A DNA stretch of 64,000 nucleotides, taken from NCBI RefSeq assembly GCF_017833295.1, contig NZ_JAFIBW010000001.1:2298501-2362500 (forward strand), given 5' to 3'. Positions 56,559 to 64,000 of the stretch are shown here, one piece after another. This DNA comes from Methylobacterium sp. PvR107 (GTDB lineage: Bacteria; Pseudomonadota; Alphaproteobacteria; Rhizobiales; Beijerinckiaceae). A program made the translations under genes and the position numbers. Under the pieces are notes generated by a model. That model was given only the letters and a program-made list of their open reading frames with translations, was not told where the DNA came from and searched no databases. The stretch's first letter is position 1; every line of letters begins with the position of its first letter.

Positions 56559-57080
56559 TCAGGCTGCGATGTCGCGCTCGACCTGTGCGGTGGCGTCCGC
56601 CGGAAGGTCCAGGGCCTCGGCGAGCATCTTCAGGAATTGTCGCTCCTGGATCGTGTCGGGATCGATCGCGAGCCGCGCCGCCGCATAGATCCGCGCCGCT
56701 GCGTCCGGTCCCGCGACGCGGTCAGCGATCTCGTCGAGGTCGGCCGGGCTCTCGAGCTCGCGATCAAGCCAGGCCCGTCCATCGGCATCGAGGCCGGCTT
56801 CGGCCACGGCCGCGTCGAGGCGCTTGCGCTCCGCGGCGTCGACCAGGCCATCGGCGGTGGTCGCCGCCACCATGGCCCGCAGCATAAGCCGGGCCTCGTC
56901 CTCGTCGACATTCGTGAAATCGGGCCCACCCGTCTCCGGCGGAGCCGATCCCCGCAGGGCCCGGAAGGCGAGGCTGCCGATGAGCGCGAGCCCGCCGAGC
57001 GCCGCGCCCGTCGCGAGCCCGCCGCGCCTGGCGCGCCTGGCGCGCACCAGCGCGTCGACGATTCGCCTGCTGTCAGCCAT
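56559..57080 (-). CDS. DUF533/TerB-like inner-membrane protein (YebE-like)
   Basis: 173 residues. A short basic N-terminus and one hydrophobic helix (GLATGAALGGLALIGSLAF) precede a TerB-like helical domain (RAMVAATTADGLVDAAERKRLDAAVAEAGLDADGRAWLDREL). DUF533 proteins such as YebE are inner-membrane proteins of unknown function. Monocistronic. Confidence 0.8.
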   Translation of the reverse strand: MADSRRIVDALVRARRARRGGLATGAALGGLALIGSLAFRALRGSAPPETGGPDFTNVDEDEARLMLRAMVAATTADGLVDAAERKRLDAAVAEAGLDADGRAWLDRELESPADLDEIADRVAGPDAAARIYAAARLAIDPDTIQERQFLKMLAEALDLPADATAQVERDIAA

Positions 57081-57150
57081 GCCGTCCTCCCGGTCGTGAT
57101 ATCCGAATCCGATCGGAAACCACCCGGGAGGCCCTCGGGTTCAGCCGCGC

Positions 57151-57492
57151 TCAGGCGTCGGCTTCATCCTCGTCCTCGTCCTCGTCGATATCCACCAGGA
57201 AGACGATGTCGGCCTCGTCCTCGTCGTCCGACTCGGCGTCGGCGTGGCGGGCGTCGTCGGTGAATTCTCCCTCCCCGTCATCCTCCGCCAGGGCGTCCTC
57301 GAAGATCTCGATCTCGTCCTCGGTGGCAGCCCGGACCTTGAGCGCGGATGTGCCGTTCCAGAGCGGCTTGCCCTCGCTCGTCATGGTCCGGATGTCTTCC
57401 TTGAAGCCCTCACAGGTGAACAGGTCCTTGGCGGACGCCTCGTCGCTGTTGATCACCGCAACGGCGGTGCCGTCGATCTCGAGCGTGAACAT
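57151..57492 (-). CDS. Small protein with very acidic C-terminal tail
   Basis: 113 residues from ATG 57492; GAGAGGG sits eight bases upstream, which favours this start over ATG 57501. The first 70 residues look folded (MFTLEIDGTAVAVINSDEASAKDLFTCEGFKEDI). The last 40 are almost all Asp and Glu with a short VFLVDID island. I do not recognise a domain. Acidic tails of this type occur in histone-like decoys and chaperone-like proteins. Confidence 0.65.
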   Translation of the reverse strand: MFTLEIDGTAVAVINSDEASAKDLFTCEGFKEDIRTMTSEGKPLWNGTSALKVRAATEDEIEIFEDALAEDDGEGEFTDDARHADAESDDEDEADIVFLVDIDEDEDEDEADA

Positions 57493-57730
57493 GGCCGGCA
57501 TCCCTCTCGTAACCGTCCTCAGGCGCGCCCGATCGACGGGATCGCGCGGGTGCGACGCCGGGCCCCGGTCGAAACCCATGGGTTTCGACCGGCGGTCATG
57601 AGCGCCGCGCGCGGGATGCTGTAGGGGTGAAGCGGCCGGGCGCCAAGTCCGCCACCGCGGTGGCGGCACGATTTGGCGCCGCACCTCCGGCCTGGACGGC
57701 CAGCATCGGATCATGGAAGGATTCCCGCGC

Positions 57731-58615
57731 ATGCGGATCAGGCTCGGCTGCGAGATGCGCTACGCCTTTCCCTATCCGGTGCCCATGGTGGTGATGCTCA
57801 ACGTGCATCCCTCCCGGGCCGGCGCCCTCGAAGAACCCGACGCGCTCCGCACCGAGCCGCCCGTGCCCGTGGAGACCTATCGGGACGGCTTCGGCAATCT
57901 GTGCGGCCGCCTGACCGCGCCGGCCGGCAGCTTCACCATCGGCACCGACGCGGTGATCCGCGATGACGGTCAGCCGGATTCGGCGCATCCGGACGCCGCG
58001 CAGCACGCCGTGGAGGCGCTACCGCCGGAGACCATCGTGTTCCTGCTGCCGAGCCGCTACTGCGAATCGGATCTCCTGGCCGACACGGCGTGGCAGCTGT
58101 TCGGGGGAACTGCGCCCGGCTGGGAGCGGGTGCAGGCGGTCTGCGACTTCGTCCATGGCCACATCGCGTTCGGCTACGAGTTCGCGCATCGGGACCGGAC
58201 GGCCGTCGACGCCTATGCGGGCGGCCGCGGCGTCTGCCGGGATTACACGCACTTGGCGGTGGCGTTCTGCCGCGCCCTCAATATCCCGACGCGCTACTGC
58301 ACCGGCTATGTCAGCTTCATCGGCGAGCCCGAGCCGCACCCGGCCGGCGACTTCGCTGCCTGGATGGAGGTCTATCTCGGCGGCCGATGGCACGTGTTCG
58401 ACCCGCGCAACAACAGCCCGCGGATCGGGCGGGTGATGGTGGCCTACGGACGCGACGCCGCGGACGTGCCGCTGACACACACGTTCGGGCCCAATCCGCT
58501 CATCGGCTTCCGGGTCTGGGCCGACCGGGTCGACCAGCGCGAAAGGTCCGAGGTCGCAGCCCTCCCGCCGGAGGAGCCGCTTCCGCCACAGAGTATGGCG
58601 ACCCGGATGGGCTGA
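57731..58615 (+). CDS. Transglutaminase-like protein
   Basis: 294 residues from ATG 57731 (GGAAGG eight bases upstream; ATG 57713 is also in frame). An N-terminal beta domain is followed by the transglutaminase core with the nucleophile Cys in GGRGVCRDYTHLAVAFCRALNIPTRYCTGY. Where most members have a catalytic His-Ala-Trp there is AAW (DFAAWMEVYLGG), and WHVFDPRNN follows. The enzyme may thus be a protease-type variant or inactive. Cytosolic. Confidence 0.88.
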   Translation: MRIRLGCEMRYAFPYPVPMVVMLNVHPSRAGALEEPDALRTEPPVPVETYRDGFGNLCGRLTAPAGSFTIGTDAVIRDDGQPDSAHPDAAQHAVEALPPETIVFLLPSRYCESDLLADTAWQLFGGTAPGWERVQAVCDFVHGHIAFGYEFAHRDRTAVDAYAGGRGVCRDYTHLAVAFCRALNIPTRYCTGYVSFIGEPEPHPAGDFAAWMEVYLGGRWHVFDPRNNSPRIGRVMVAYGRDAADVPLTHTFGPNPLIGFRVWADRVDQRERSEVAALPPEEPLPPQSMATRMG

Positions 58616-58630
58616 GACCTCGCCGGGGCC

Positions 58631-59659
58631 TCAGACACCGGCGCCCCGAGCGATGGCACGCTTGACCACGCCCTGAACCTCGGGATTCGACAGGAACAGG
58701 TCGTGGTTGAGCAGGCCACCGCCGTAATCGGAGGCGTCCGCGACGCGGACACCGAGCGCCTCCAGCTTGGCGCGATCGACGGCACCGGCCCGGACGCCGC
58801 CCGCGATCGCGGCCGAGAGTTCGAGTGCGCGATCGTTGGTGGCGGAGATCACGGTGATCTTCGAGACATCGGGCCCCATCCGGGCGACGCCGTTGGAGAA
58901 CAGGTCGAAATCGATATCGGGCGCGGCGAGCACGACCGCGCCGATGCGCGCCATCGCCGCCTCGCCCGCCTCGGCGCGCAGCATGCGCAGGGTCTCCAGG
59001 GTCAGGAGCGTGCCCATCGAATGCGCGACGATGTTGATCCGGCCGCCGCTCGGCGAGGCGGCCAGGGCCTTGAGCAGGTCCTCGAAGGCGTCGCGCGACC
59101 ACAGGGCGCTTTCGCGGTCGTAGTTGTAATCAAGGGTTGCCGCCGCCGACGGCCACGTGAACAGGCCCGAGACGCCGCGGAAGCGGATCCCGTCGGAGAG
59201 CCGGGCGGCGCTGACAGCAGCCGATTCGAACGATTCGCGGTAGCCGTGGACGTAGATCAGCACGTCGCGGCCCAGGGCCGCCTGCGCGAAGGCGTCGGCG
59301 GCGCCCGCGCCCGTCTCGGTCTTCGGCACCGCCCCGATGGTCCAGTCGCCGGTGATCACGGCCGAGACCTTCCCCAGCAAGGAGCGGTCGGGCGGCGACA
59401 GGCGCACTTCGGCGAAGCTCAGGCCACGGCCGCGATCGCTGCTGAAATACGGCGGCCGCGGCGGGTTGCCCACGGGCTTGCGGGTGGTGGCCACCAGCAG
59501 CACCGGCATGACATCGAGCGCCGACTGCTTCTCGGGCAGCCCGGCTCCGGTTCCGAGGTCGTCGGTGACGCAGGCGCCGAGCGAAGGGGCGAGACCTGCG
59601 GCACCCGCGAGGGCGCCGAACCGGAGGAGAACGCGGCGTGAGACGATATGGCTCGGCAT
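58631..59659 (-). CDS. Exported lipoprotein of the DUF900 alpha/beta-hydrolase family
   Basis: 342 residues. The N-terminus has both a twin-arginine motif (VSRRVLLRFGALA) and a lipobox (LGAC), so it is probably a Tat-exported lipoprotein. The DUF900 domain contains the nucleophile Ser in IVAHSMGTLLTLETL and ILIYVHGYRESF-like oxyanion region. Substrate unknown. It is divergent from meaB. Confidence 0.88.
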   Translation of the reverse strand: MPSHIVSRRVLLRFGALAGAAGLAPSLGACVTDDLGTGAGLPEKQSALDVMPVLLVATTRKPVGNPPRPPYFSSDRGRGLSFAEVRLSPPDRSLLGKVSAVITGDWTIGAVPKTETGAGAADAFAQAALGRDVLIYVHGYRESFESAAVSAARLSDGIRFRGVSGLFTWPSAAATLDYNYDRESALWSRDAFEDLLKALAASPSGGRINIVAHSMGTLLTLETLRMLRAEAGEAAMARIGAVVLAAPDIDFDLFSNGVARMGPDVSKITVISATNDRALELSAAIAGGVRAGAVDRAKLEALGVRVADASDYGGGLLNHDLFLSNPEVQGVVKRAIARGAGV

Positions 59660-59850
59660 GATCCGGGGGCGCTCGGGCGGGGCGTCCTCCCTCGCCCAGG
59701 ATCATGACCGTGGCGGGGCACGATCGCCGCAGGCCGTTGTGAACGGCCGGTAAGGCCGCACTTGTGGCGTGCGGACCACAGCGGTTCCGTCCCCCGTCCC
59801 GACGGCCCAACCCCCTCGACGGCGGCTGCCGGCGCCGCCATGAAGAGACC

Positions 59851-60837
59851 ATGACGCCGTCCATCGACATCGAGAGCCTGCGCGAGCGCCTGCTGCGCGG
59901 CGACCGCGCCGCCCTGGCCCGGGCCATCACGCTGGCCGAGTCGAAGCGGACCGATCACCGGGCGCTCGCGTCCGACCTCATCGACTCCGTGCTGCCGCAG
60001 ACCGGGCGGGCGATCCGCGTCGGAATCACCGGCGTGCCCGGCGTCGGCAAGTCGACCACCATCGACGCCCTCGGCTCGAATCTCACGGAGGCCGGCCACA
60101 AGGTGGCGGTGCTGGCGGTCGACCCGTCCTCCTCACGCACCGGCGGCTCGATCCTGGGCGACAAGACCCGGATGGCGCGGCTCGCCCACGACCCGCGCGC
60201 GTTCATCCGCCCCTCCCCGTCATCCGGCACCCTGGGCGGCGTCGCGGCGAAGACCCGTGAGACCATGCTGCTCTGCGAGGCCGCGGGATTCGACGTCATC
60301 CTGGTCGAGACGGTGGGCGTCGGCCAGTCAGAGACGGCGGTTGCCGACCTGACCGACTTCTTCCTCGTGCTGATGCTGCCCGGGGCCGGCGACGAGTTGC
60401 AGGGCATCAAGAAGGGCATCCTGGAACTCGCCGACATGATCGCGGTCAACAAGGCCGACAGTGGCGAGGCCGAGCATCGGGCCAACGCCGCCGCCTCGGA
60501 ATACCGGGCGGCCCTGCACATCCTGACGCCGGCCTCCGCGACCTGGTCGCCGCCAGTGGTGACGATCTCGGGTTTCCACAACCTGCGGCTCGATGCCCTG
60601 TGGGCGAAGATCGTCGATCACCGGGAGAAGCTCACCGCCACCGGCGAGATCCAGGCGAAGCGCCGGACACAGGACGTGAAGTGGATGTGGGCGCTGGTGG
60701 ACGAGCGCCTGCACCAGCGTCTTGTCGGCTCGCCCGAGATCCGGCGCCGGACCGCCGAGGCGGAGGCGGGCGTCGCCCGGGGCGAGACCTCCCCTGCCGC
60801 GGGCGCCGCGGCCATCGCCACTCTGATCGGCCTCTGA
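59851..60837 (+). CDS. meaB: Methylmalonyl-CoA mutase-associated GTPase MeaB
   Basis: 328 residues from ATG 59851. G3E GTPase with Walker A GVPGVGKSTT, VDPSSSRTGGSILGDKTRM and the NKAD motif in MIAVNKADSG. MeaB guards and reloads the B12 cofactor of methylmalonyl-CoA or ethylmalonyl-CoA mutase, needed for glyoxylate regeneration on C1 and C2 substrates. No mutase gene is in the window. Confidence 0.95.
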   Translation: MTPSIDIESLRERLLRGDRAALARAITLAESKRTDHRALASDLIDSVLPQTGRAIRVGITGVPGVGKSTTIDALGSNLTEAGHKVAVLAVDPSSSRTGGSILGDKTRMARLAHDPRAFIRPSPSSGTLGGVAAKTRETMLLCEAAGFDVILVETVGVGQSETAVADLTDFFLVLMLPGAGDELQGIKKGILELADMIAVNKADSGEAEHRANAAASEYRAALHILTPASATWSPPVVTISGFHNLRLDALWAKIVDHREKLTATGEIQAKRRTQDVKWMWALVDERLHQRLVGSPEIRRRTAEAEAGVARGETSPAAGAAAIATLIGL

Positions 60838-60991
60838 CGGGTTTCGCGGCGCATCTCCTCCGTGGCGCCGGGCCGGGACGCACAAATTCACCGTTGCGGG
60901 GGGCACAAACGCCATCTCGCGCGTTCGGTGGACGACGGCGTAACGAACGGTGCCCCTGTCGCGGCGCCGCGCTCACGTCAAGGAGAGTGCC

Positions 60992-61369
60992 ATGGTGGAT
61001 ACGGATCGGATCGTCGGCGGCGCCAAGGAGGCTGTCGGCAAGGTTCAGGGGGCGGCCGGCGATTTCGTGGGCTCGAACCGTGACTCGGTCGAGGGGCGTT
61101 TCCGCGAGGCTCAGGGTCAAGCCCAGAACGTCTTCGGGCAGGTGAAGGACAAAGCGCGCGACCTCGCCGACCGCGCGAGCGACTACGCGAGCGACGCCTA
61201 TGATCGCGCCGGCGACGTGGCGGACGACGCCTATGGCCGAAGCGGCTCCTACCTGCGTGACGGTCGCGCCGCCGTGGGCGCCCGGGTGGAGGAGAATCCC
61301 CTGGTCGCGCTGCTGATCGCGGGCGCCGTCGGCTACGGCCTGGCTCTGCTGATCCACAGCCGCCGCTGA
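60992..61369 (+). CDS. CsbD/DUF883-like stress protein
   Basis: 125 residues from ATG 60992, AGGAGAG upstream. The N-terminal half has CsbD-like repeats (RIVGGAKEAVGKVQGAAGDFVGSNRDSVEGRFREAQGQAQ). A helical alanine-rich middle follows, and the C-terminus is a transmembrane helix ending ENPLVALLIAGAVGYGLALLIHSRR, like DUF883 proteins. It probably associates with the inner membrane and responds to stress. Exact role unknown. Confidence 0.85.
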   Translation: MVDTDRIVGGAKEAVGKVQGAAGDFVGSNRDSVEGRFREAQGQAQNVFGQVKDKARDLADRASDYASDAYDRAGDVADDAYGRSGSYLRDGRAAVGARVEENPLVALLIAGAVGYGLALLIHSRR

Positions 61370-61453
61370 GCCGAGATGGCCCCGCCCGTCACCGGGCGGG
61401 GCTGCTCCAGGACGTCCCGCGACAGGGCAGCGATCGGCCGGATTGGGACTCGG

Positions 61454-62239
61454 CTACTGCGCCGTCCAGCCGCCATCCATGCTGATATTGGCGCCGGTGA
61501 TCTGGCTCGCCGCGTCGGAGCACAGGAACACCGCGAGCGCGGCGACCTGATCGACCGTCACGAATTCCTTGGTCGGCTGTGCCTTCAGCAGCACGTCCTC
61601 GATCACCTGCTCCTTGGTCAGGCCGCGCGCCTTCATGGTGTCGGGGATCTGCGCCTCCACGAGCGGCGTCCAGACATATCCCGGCGAGATGCAGTTCACG
61701 GTGATCCTGTGCGGCGCGAGTTCCAGCGCCGCCGCCTTGCTGAGGCCTGCGATCCCATGCTTGGCCGCCACATAGGCCGACTTGAACGGTGAGGCGACCA
61801 GCGAATGCGCCGAGGCCGTGTTGACGATCCTGCCCCAGCCCCGCGCCTTCATCCCGGGAATTGCCGCGTGCATCGCGTGGAACGCCGAGGACAGGTTGAT
61901 CGCGATGATCTGCTCCCACTTCTCCGCCGGAAACTCCTCGATCGGCGAGACGAACTGGATGCCGGCATTGTTGACCAGCACGTCGACGGATCCGAACGCC
62001 TCTTCCGCCTCCCGGACCATGGCGGTGATCGCCGCCGGCTTGCTCATGTCGGCCGCCGAGTAACGGACCTTGACCCCGTAGGCGCTCTCGATCCCGGCCC
62101 GCGCCTCCTCGATGGCGTTGGCGTCTCCGAAGCCGTTCATCACAATGTTGGCGCCATCCGCGGCAAGCGCGCGGGCGATGGCGAGGCCGATCCCGCTGGT
62201 GGAGCCGGTGACGAGGGCGGTCTTGGTCTTGAGGGTCAT
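61454..62239 (-). CDS. 3-hydroxybutyrate dehydrogenase
   Basis: 261 residues from ATG 62239 (AGGAGG upstream). Classical short-chain dehydrogenase: TGSTSGIGLAIARALA, NNAGIQFVSPIEEFP, and the catalytic Ser with YVAAKHGI. The length and the late GYVWTPLVEAQIPD fit the BdhA family, which oxidises D-3-hydroxybutyrate to acetoacetate in PHB turnover. Another SDR substrate cannot be fully excluded. Confidence 0.88.
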   Translation of the reverse strand: MTLKTKTALVTGSTSGIGLAIARALAADGANIVMNGFGDANAIEEARAGIESAYGVKVRYSAADMSKPAAITAMVREAEEAFGSVDVLVNNAGIQFVSPIEEFPAEKWEQIIAINLSSAFHAMHAAIPGMKARGWGRIVNTASAHSLVASPFKSAYVAAKHGIAGLSKAAALELAPHRITVNCISPGYVWTPLVEAQIPDTMKARGLTKEQVIEDVLLKAQPTKEFVTVDQVAALAVFLCSDAASQITGANISMDGGWTAQ

Positions 62240-62309
62240 GGAGCCTCCTGGGACGCACGGCCGATCAGGTCCGCGGGTAGGGTGGCCGGGGCTGTGCCGG
62301 GTCGAAGAC

Positions 62310-63818
62310 CTACCTAGCGCGTGAGGACGGCACCGGCACAGGGCCGCCCGATGGCGGTGCATGCGGGATGTCACCCGTCTCCTCCCCCGCGCCCGTCTCG
62401 GCCGGGAAGCTGATCTCCACCCGCAGACCCGGTGCGTTGTCGGAGAGGCGCAGCGTCCCCTGGTGCAGGCGGACAACGGCGTTGACGAGGCTGAGGCCGA
62501 GCCCGAAGCCGGGCCGCGTGCGGGCGTCTTCCAGGCGTACGAAGCGATCGAGCACGCGGCCGCGCTCGGCCTCCGGGATGCCCGGCCCCGGGTCCGCGAC
62601 AGCCAAGCGGACGGACTCCCCCGCCCGCCATGCTTCGAGGGTGACGCGCGCCTCCGTGCCTTCCGCGGCGGCTCCGTATTTCAGGGCGTTGTCGATGAGA
62701 TTGGCCAGAGCCTGCCCGATCAGCTCCCGGTTGCCGGCGATCGTCAGGCCGTCCTCCGCGCGCACGTCGAGGACGAGGCCCTGATCTTCTGCGAGCGCCT
62801 CGTACAAGTCGCCGACGCCCCGAACCGCCTGTCCGAGATCCAGCGGCACCAGAACGTCCCGCGCGCTCCCGGCCTCCAGTCGGGCGATCATCAGGAGGGC
62901 GTTGAACACCCGGATGAGGCCGTCGCCCTCCTCGATGACGGCCTCGAGCGCCGCGCGCAGCTCCTCCGGGGACGAGGCGCGGCGCAGGGCCTCGTCGGCC
63001 CGGTTGCGCAGGCGGGTCAGTGGCGTCTTCAGGTCGTGGGCGATGTTGTCGGACACCTCGCGCATGCCGCGCATCAGCTCGCCGATGCGCTCCAGCATCA
63101 GGTTGAGGCTCGAGGCGAGGCGGTCGAGTTCGTCGCCGTTGCCGGCCACGTGGAGCCGGCCGTCGAGGTCGCCCGCCATGATCGCCCGGGTGGTCTGGGT
63201 CATGGCATCGACCCGGCGCAGGACCCGGCTGGCCGCGAGCCACCCGCCGATCACCCCCAGGATCACCACGGCGGCGAGCGCGGTGACGAAGGCCCGCCCG
63301 ATCACTGCGCGCAGCCGGTCGCGCTCCTCGGTGTCGCGCCCGACCAGGAGCCGGAATCCGCCCGGGAGGGTGAAGACCCGAACGATGGCCCGGTGCGCCT
63401 CGGCATCCGAGTCGTTGCGGCCGTAACGCGTCTCGCTCTGGCCGGGCGTCGCCAGCACGGCGGCGGGCACGTAGCCGACATTGCCGACGACGTGGTCGCC
63501 GCCAGCCGTCGTCACGAGGTAGAGGGAGGCGCCCGGCTCGCGCGAGCGCCGCTCAACCACGGTGATCAGCCGGCGCAGGCCGCCGGAATTATATTGTTCC
63601 GACAGGCCGTTGATCTCGGCATCGATGGTCGAGACGATCTGGTCGTCGAGCACCGCCCGGGCGTTCCACGCGACGTAGCCGAGCGCCAGGAAGGCGCACA
63701 GCGCGAAGATCGCGAGGTAGGCGAGCGACAGCTTGAACGCGGTCGTGCGGAACAGCTTCTGGAAACGCGCGCCGCGCGTCTCGGGCGCGAGGGGCTCGCC
63801 CGCCGGAGACCCGGTCAC
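62310..63818 (-). CDS. Sensor histidine kinase
   Basis: 502 residues from GTG 63818, overlapping the regulator stop (GTGA). Transmembrane helix (LSLAYLAIFALCAFLALGYVAW), periplasmic domain, second helix (FVTALAAVVILGVIGGWLAA), HAMP, DHp motif SDNIAHDLKTPLTRLRNR and ATPase domain with DNALKYG, GPGIPEAERG and FGLGLSLVNAV. Its partner is the OmpR-type regulator cut off at the window end. The signal is unknown. Confidence 0.94.
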   Translation of the reverse strand: MTGSPAGEPLAPETRGARFQKLFRTTAFKLSLAYLAIFALCAFLALGYVAWNARAVLDDQIVSTIDAEINGLSEQYNSGGLRRLITVVERRSREPGASLYLVTTAGGDHVVGNVGYVPAAVLATPGQSETRYGRNDSDAEAHRAIVRVFTLPGGFRLLVGRDTEERDRLRAVIGRAFVTALAAVVILGVIGGWLAASRVLRRVDAMTQTTRAIMAGDLDGRLHVAGNGDELDRLASSLNLMLERIGELMRGMREVSDNIAHDLKTPLTRLRNRADEALRRASSPEELRAALEAVIEEGDGLIRVFNALLMIARLEAGSARDVLVPLDLGQAVRGVGDLYEALAEDQGLVLDVRAEDGLTIAGNRELIGQALANLIDNALKYGAAAEGTEARVTLEAWRAGESVRLAVADPGPGIPEAERGRVLDRFVRLEDARTRPGFGLGLSLVNAVVRLHQGTLRLSDNAPGLRVEISFPAETGAGEETGDIPHAPPSGGPVPVPSSRAR

Positions 63819-64000
63819 CCGGGGCCGCTCTCGTCGACGCGCAGCACGTAGCCGGCCCCCCGCACCGTGTGGATGATCGGCGACGGGAAGCCCTTGTCGA
63901 GCTTGCCGCGCAGGCGCGACACGTGGACGTCGATCACGTTGGTTTGCGGGTCGAAGTGGTAGTCCCAGACGTGCTCGAGCAGCATGGTGCGGGTCACCAC
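63815..64000 (-). CDS. OmpR-family response regulator, C-terminal part
   Basis: 61 residues are visible; the N-terminal receiver domain lies beyond the window end. What is seen is the end of a winged-helix DNA-binding domain (TRTMLLEHVWDYHFDPQTNVIDVHVSRLRGKLDKG, then HTVRGAGYVLR), characteristic of OmpR/PhoB regulators. It is upstream of, and coupled to, the histidine kinase. The two form a two-component system. Confidence 0.9.
   Translation of the reverse strand: MVTRTMLLEHVWDYHFDPQTNVIDVHVSRLRGKLDKGFPSPIIHTVRGAGYVLRVDESGPG

Overview
The window is high-GC alphaproteobacterial chromosome, almost certainly from Methylobacterium/Methylorubrum. The best evidence is a complete serine-cycle run on the minus strand (sga, hprA, mtdA, fch, mtkA, mtkB, ppc, mcl; about 20.8 down to 10.3 kb) in the gene order known from facultative methylotrophs. 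A hopanoid cluster (hpnA, hpnC, hpnD, hpnE, shc, hpnG with dxs upstream; about 42.6 down to 33.5 kb) and a MeaB GTPase also fit. Coding density is high, with many ATGA/GTGA overlaps. I see no tRNA, rRNA, CRISPR array, transposase or prophage.

Region by region: 0-7 kb holds housekeeping genes (membrane cytochrome c, kdsB, pheA, a tyrosine phosphatase, a GNAT acetyltransferase, ppa, gamma-carbonic anhydrase) and small exported or membrane proteins. 7.3-10 kb has an HTH gene followed by a tightly overlapped PIG-L deacetylase / methyltransferase / glycosyltransferase operon. 10.3-20.8 kb is the serine-cycle operon, interrupted by dispersed palindromic repeats. 21.3-31 kb has a LpxH-like phosphoesterase, a glycosyltransferase, rnhB, a chemoreceptor, a radical SAM protein, an APC permease, moaB and maiA. 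31.3-33.3 kb has a type II NADH dehydrogenase and an EthD protein. 33.5-42.6 kb is hopanoid and isoprenoid synthesis. 42.8-48.8 kb has a secreted nuclease, ettA, a sugar epimerase, an OpgC-like membrane acyltransferase and a DUF2256 protein. 48.8-51.5 kb is a four-gene molybdo-hydroxylase maturation operon without hydroxylase subunits. 51.9-64 kb has an EnvZ-like kinase, an aminotransferase, hydrolases, a transglutaminase-like protein, meaB, a CsbD-like protein, 3-hydroxybutyrate dehydrogenase and a two-component pair cut by the window end.

How the genes work together: the serine-cycle enzymes take methylene-H4F-derived C1 units and glyoxylate through serine, hydroxypyruvate, glycerate, PEP, oxaloacetate and malate to malyl-CoA, which is split to acetyl-CoA and glyoxylate. 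MtdA and Fch interconvert methylene-, methenyl- and formyl-H4F. The hopanoid genes take isoprenoid precursors (Dxs supplies the MEP pathway) to squalene, to diploptene, and on to extended hopanoids.

The most notable non-coding feature is a near-perfect parS centromere site at 27446-27461, which suggests that the window lies in the origin-proximal part of its replicon. Other items of note are a four-copy family of about 115-bp inverted-repeat elements (two inside the serine-cycle operon), a second family of C/G-rich hairpins, and a regulatory-looking AT-rich upstream region for sga.
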